From Hydrogenophilales bacterium 12-61-10 (lineage in GTDB: Bacteria; Pseudomonadota; Gammaproteobacteria; Burkholderiales; Thiobacillaceae): a DNA stretch of 55,397 bases. A program made the translations under genes and the position numbers. The first letter of the stretch is position 1, and the number at the start of each line of letters is the position of its first letter. Under the pieces are notes generated by a model, which worked only from the letters and a program-made list of their open reading frames with translations, was not told the origin of the DNA and made no database searches. The DNA is taken from contig NCCT01000001.1 of NCBI GenBank assembly GCA_002279795.1, forward strand, positions 1 to 55,397. Direction: 5' to 3'. Shown piece after piece: positions 53,304 to 55,397 of the stretch.

Positions 53304-53924
53304 TTATTCGGGCGGCAGCATGTCGGGCGAGCCGAAGCCGCGCTTGACTGGCGCGTCGGACAGCAGGCCCTTGAAGCTCTTGCGTACCGTGCCCATCATT
53401 TCGGGCATTTCGATGTCCATGATCTGGTCCATGACCCAGGTTTTGTCATCGTCGCCCATCTCGTCGCGGATTTGCAGGCTGAGAAAGCGCAGCGCCGGAA
53501 AGCTGGCCCGTTCGTCATCGGGGAACTCAAATTCGCCGTATTCGGCAAAACGGCGGTTGAGAAAGTCGATGAATTCCTGCTTGTAATTGCGTGGGTCCTC
53601 TTTTCCCACGACTTCGCGCACGTTTTGTTCCATCACTTCACCGAGCCGGTTGCTGACGGCCTGCAAAACGGCCAGGCGCCGCTCCGGTGAGAGCGATGCA
53701 TAGGCCATGCGGTCGCAGTAATGCGCCAGAAAAGCGAGGAATTCGGCAATCAGCTTGAATCCCCTGTCAGGCGTGATGATGTCGTAATTTTCACGGCCCA
53801 GATTGTCGATGGCTTTGTCGGCCACCCGCCAGGCAGTGGTCGCCACGGCCGATGCGATTTCTTCAGCGGTGCGTTCGCCGTCCTTTTTGAACCATATGGT
53901 TTTGACGCGGATGGGCATGGCCAT
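53304..53924 (-). CDS. uncharacterised protein in the sulfur block
   Basis: The 206-residue, acidic, mainly helical protein starts MAMPIRVKTIWFKKDGERT and contains FLAHYCDRMAYASLSPERR and EFIDFLNRRFAEYGEFEFP. It has one cysteine and no signal peptide. AGGAG lies just upstream of ATG 53924. It is probably co-transcribed with the sulfurtransferase (20 bases upstream). The family is not recognised; association with sulfur genes is by position only. Confidence 0.7.
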   Translation of the reverse strand: MAMPIRVKTIWFKKDGERTAEEIASAVATTAWRVADKAIDNLGRENYDIITPDRGFKLIAEFLAFLAHYCDRMAYASLSPERRLAVLQAVSNRLGEVMEQNVREVVGKEDPRNYKQEFIDFLNRRFAEYGEFEFPDDERASFPALRFLSLQIRDEMGDDDKTWVMDQIMDIEMPEMMGTVRKSFKGLLSDAPVKRGFGSPDMLPPE

Positions 53925-53944
53925 GGGTGTTCTCCTGTTGCCGA

Positions 53945-54799
53945 TCAAGCGGCGTTAAAAGTGGCGACGGGGCGGGCGGAATCGCGGATCCACTCGCTCC
54001 ATGAACCGGGGTAGAGCTTTGAACCGGCAAGCCCGGCAATTTCCATGGCCAGCAGGTTATGACAGGCCGTGACGCCAGAGCCGCAGGTATGGACAACATT
54101 TTCAGCCGCGACGCCATCAAGCAGTTGATCGTAGCTCTCACGCAATTCATCGGCGGGCAGATACGTCCCGTCCATATCGAGGTTTTCTTCGAATACCCAG
54201 TTGATCGCGCCAGGAATGTGACCGGCAACGGTGTCGAGTTTTTCGACTTCGCCGCTGAAACGCTGCTCGGGCCGCGCATCGATCAGCTTGTAGTTGGGGT
54301 CGCGCCGGATCGTTTCGACCGTGGCCGCATCGACGCCCCAGTCTGGCGAGTCAGGGCAGGGATACGTTTGTGCCACGATTGTGGGCAACACGTCGGTCAG
54401 CGGGCGTTTTTCACGCGTCCATTTGGGCAGTCCGCCGTTGAGCAAAGCAACGTGTGGATGTCCCAGTCCGCGAAGCAGCCACCACAGGCGAACCGCCATG
54501 GAGCCAAAGCTGTCGTCATAGACGACGACCTGGGTGTCGGGCGTGATGCCCCATTCACCGAGCCTGGCGCAAAAAAGGCCCAGGTCAGGCAACGGGTGGC
54601 GTCCGCTGGTAGACGTGATCGGCGAGGACAGGTCTTCGTCCAGGTGCGCGTAGCGGGCACCCGGAATATGGCTTTTTTGGTACAAACGGCGTCCGGCCTC
54701 GGTATCGGTCAACGTAAAGCGGCAGTCGATGACTATCCAGTTCGGATTGCCGAGTTGGGCAGCGAGTTCTTCTGTGGAAACAATGGTATTGCTGGACAT
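53945..54799 (-). CDS. two-domain sulfurtransferase (3-mercaptopyruvate/thiosulfate type)
   Basis: In this 284-residue protein the N-terminal rhodanese domain (WIVIDCRFTLTDTEAGRRLY) is followed by a C-terminal one with VVHTCGSGVTACHNLLA. CGSGVTA is the 3-mercaptopyruvate sulfurtransferase-type active loop. It has no signal peptide. It is next to a DsrC-like protein (73 bases), fitting sulfur relay. Confidence 0.9.
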   Translation of the reverse strand: MSSNTIVSTEELAAQLGNPNWIVIDCRFTLTDTEAGRRLYQKSHIPGARYAHLDEDLSSPITSTSGRHPLPDLGLFCARLGEWGITPDTQVVVYDDSFGSMAVRLWWLLRGLGHPHVALLNGGLPKWTREKRPLTDVLPTIVAQTYPCPDSPDWGVDAATVETIRRDPNYKLIDARPEQRFSGEVEKLDTVAGHIPGAINWVFEENLDMDGTYLPADELRESYDQLLDGVAAENVVHTCGSGVTACHNLLAMEIAGLAGSKLYPGSWSEWIRDSARPVATFNAA

Positions 54800-54871
54800 G
54801 GGCGGAGGCTTGAAAGGCGGGAGTGGAAAGCCGGGTGCAGCGCACACGGCTCTCGGCTCCAGACTCTGCGA

Positions 54872-55204
54872 TCAGTAGCCGCCCTTACCGAAGGGCTTGG
54901 GTAGGCCGGCGACGCGGCAGCCTTGGCGAGCGGGCATGTTGGGGAACAGTTCGTACAGTTTTTTCTTCCAGTCCACGCCTTCGTGCAACTCGTCCAGTTC
55001 GGCAACCATATTGCGGAAATTCGGTGTTTGACCGTCCTCTTTGTACTTCTCGCGCAAGTAGTTGACGACTTGCCAGTGTTCGTCGGTCAGCTTGATGCCT
55101 TCGGCTTCAGCAATGACAGGGACGATTTCATCACTGAAATTGGCTTCGAGCAGAAAGTTCTCTTCACCCGTTTCGAACTCTTCGCCGTTCAACATGTAAC
55201 CCAT
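54872..55204 (-). CDS. DsrC/TusE-family protein lacking the C-terminal cysteine
   Basis: DsrC and TusE carry sulfur on a flexible C-terminal arm. The 110-residue protein has the family core LTDEHWQVVNYLREKYKEDGQTPNFRNMV and the end LYELFPNMPARQGCRVAGLPKPFGKGGY. DsrC has CysB about ten residues before the end and CysA as the penultimate residue (ending in TGCV or similar). Here C96 (CysB) is kept but the CysA position is replaced by KGGY. The start ATG 55204 has an AGGAG site upstream. Confidence 0.9.
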   Translation of the reverse strand: MGYMLNGEEFETGEENFLLEANFSDEIVPVIAEAEGIKLTDEHWQVVNYLREKYKEDGQTPNFRNMVAELDELHEGVDWKKKLYELFPNMPARQGCRVAGLPKPFGKGGY

Positions 55205-55397
55205 GATTTCTACTCCTATTAAGTTGGTTGAAAAAAAATGCTAAATATTGGCCTGAACGACAGGCGCAATGGATTTGTGCGGAATGAAAATTCCGCAGCC
55301 TAACAAACGATTGCGTCCCATGCCCTCGTCCTGCAGTTGCAAGGATTTGTGAGGAGGGACGTCATGCAGCATAAGGCTGTAACCAAATAAAGGCCCG
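55205..55397. promoter_or_regulatory. leader and promoter region of the DsrC-like gene
   Basis: These 193 bases up to the window edge hold the AGGAG ribosome site at 55212-55216 (read leftward) just before the start, and a poly-A/T run (55230-55240). No other gene is visible; the promoter cannot be assigned by eye. Confidence 0.4.

Overview
The window looks like a chromosomal segment of a sulfur-oxidising betaproteobacterium, most likely Thiobacillus or a close relative. That assignment rests on gene order and protein character (dapF-DUF484-xerC, metK/ahcY-metF with an S-adenosylhomocysteine riboswitch, glnA-DUF4124-glnL-glnG, and a DsrC-like protein beside a sulfurtransferase). It was made by eye, without a database search. 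Most of the window is GC-rich, densely packed housekeeping DNA with many 4-base ATGA overlaps. One AT-richer accessory patch lies at about 16.5-19.1 kb.

Layout: 1-2.9 kb holds hslU (broken by an 11-bp tandem duplication), hslV and a double-STAS protein. 3-5 kb holds a membrane sulfatase. 5.1-10.2 kb is a zinc operon read leftward from zur: zur, a COG0523 GTPase, yidD, a small Cys/His exported protein, an outer-membrane barrel, znuA and znuB; no transporter ATPase is present and the GTPase lacks its metal-binding CxCC segment. dksA follows. 10.9-16.5 kb carries an RND efflux pair, a lipoprotein and a PPK2 polyphosphate kinase. 16.5-19.1 kb is a scar region bounded by two direct copies of the xerC 3' end. 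It holds an adhesin-E-like protein, an Mrr-like nuclease with a zinc ribbon, a 22-bp tandem repeat and a broken DUF4160/DUF2442 pair.

19.1-25.1 kb holds xerC, DUF484, dapF, a CoA-binding protein, a GNAT and three tandem LpxL-type acyltransferases. 25.1-29.3 kb is the methionine/SAM cycle: metK behind a candidate SAM-II riboswitch, ahcY behind a convincing SAH riboswitch, then a small membrane protein and metF. 29.3-40.7 kb holds an aminotransferase, ttcA (one cluster cysteine changed), msbA, mgtE, a PAS sensor kinase with a FixJ-type regulator, mtgA, aroE and a rhodanese. 40.7-45.6 kb is the nitrogen-regulation block: glnA has a sigma-54 promoter and two NtrC-type sites, and the glnL/glnG two-component pair lies downstream.

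45.6-49 kb contains grxD and the most intriguing locus: a Tat-signal protein, a PqqD-like protein, an HPr-kinase-related kinase and a nucleotidyltransferase in one leftward operon. This resembles a peptide- or protein-modification system whose substrate may be the Tat protein. 49.1-55.2 kb holds prmC-prfA-hemA, a TauD-type oxygenase, an unknown protein, a two-domain sulfurtransferase and a DsrC-like protein that keeps only the upstream one of the two DsrC cysteines.

Several lesions (hslU, cobW, DUF4160, the 52-bp repeat after znuB, the xerC scar) should be checked against reads before they are taken as biology.
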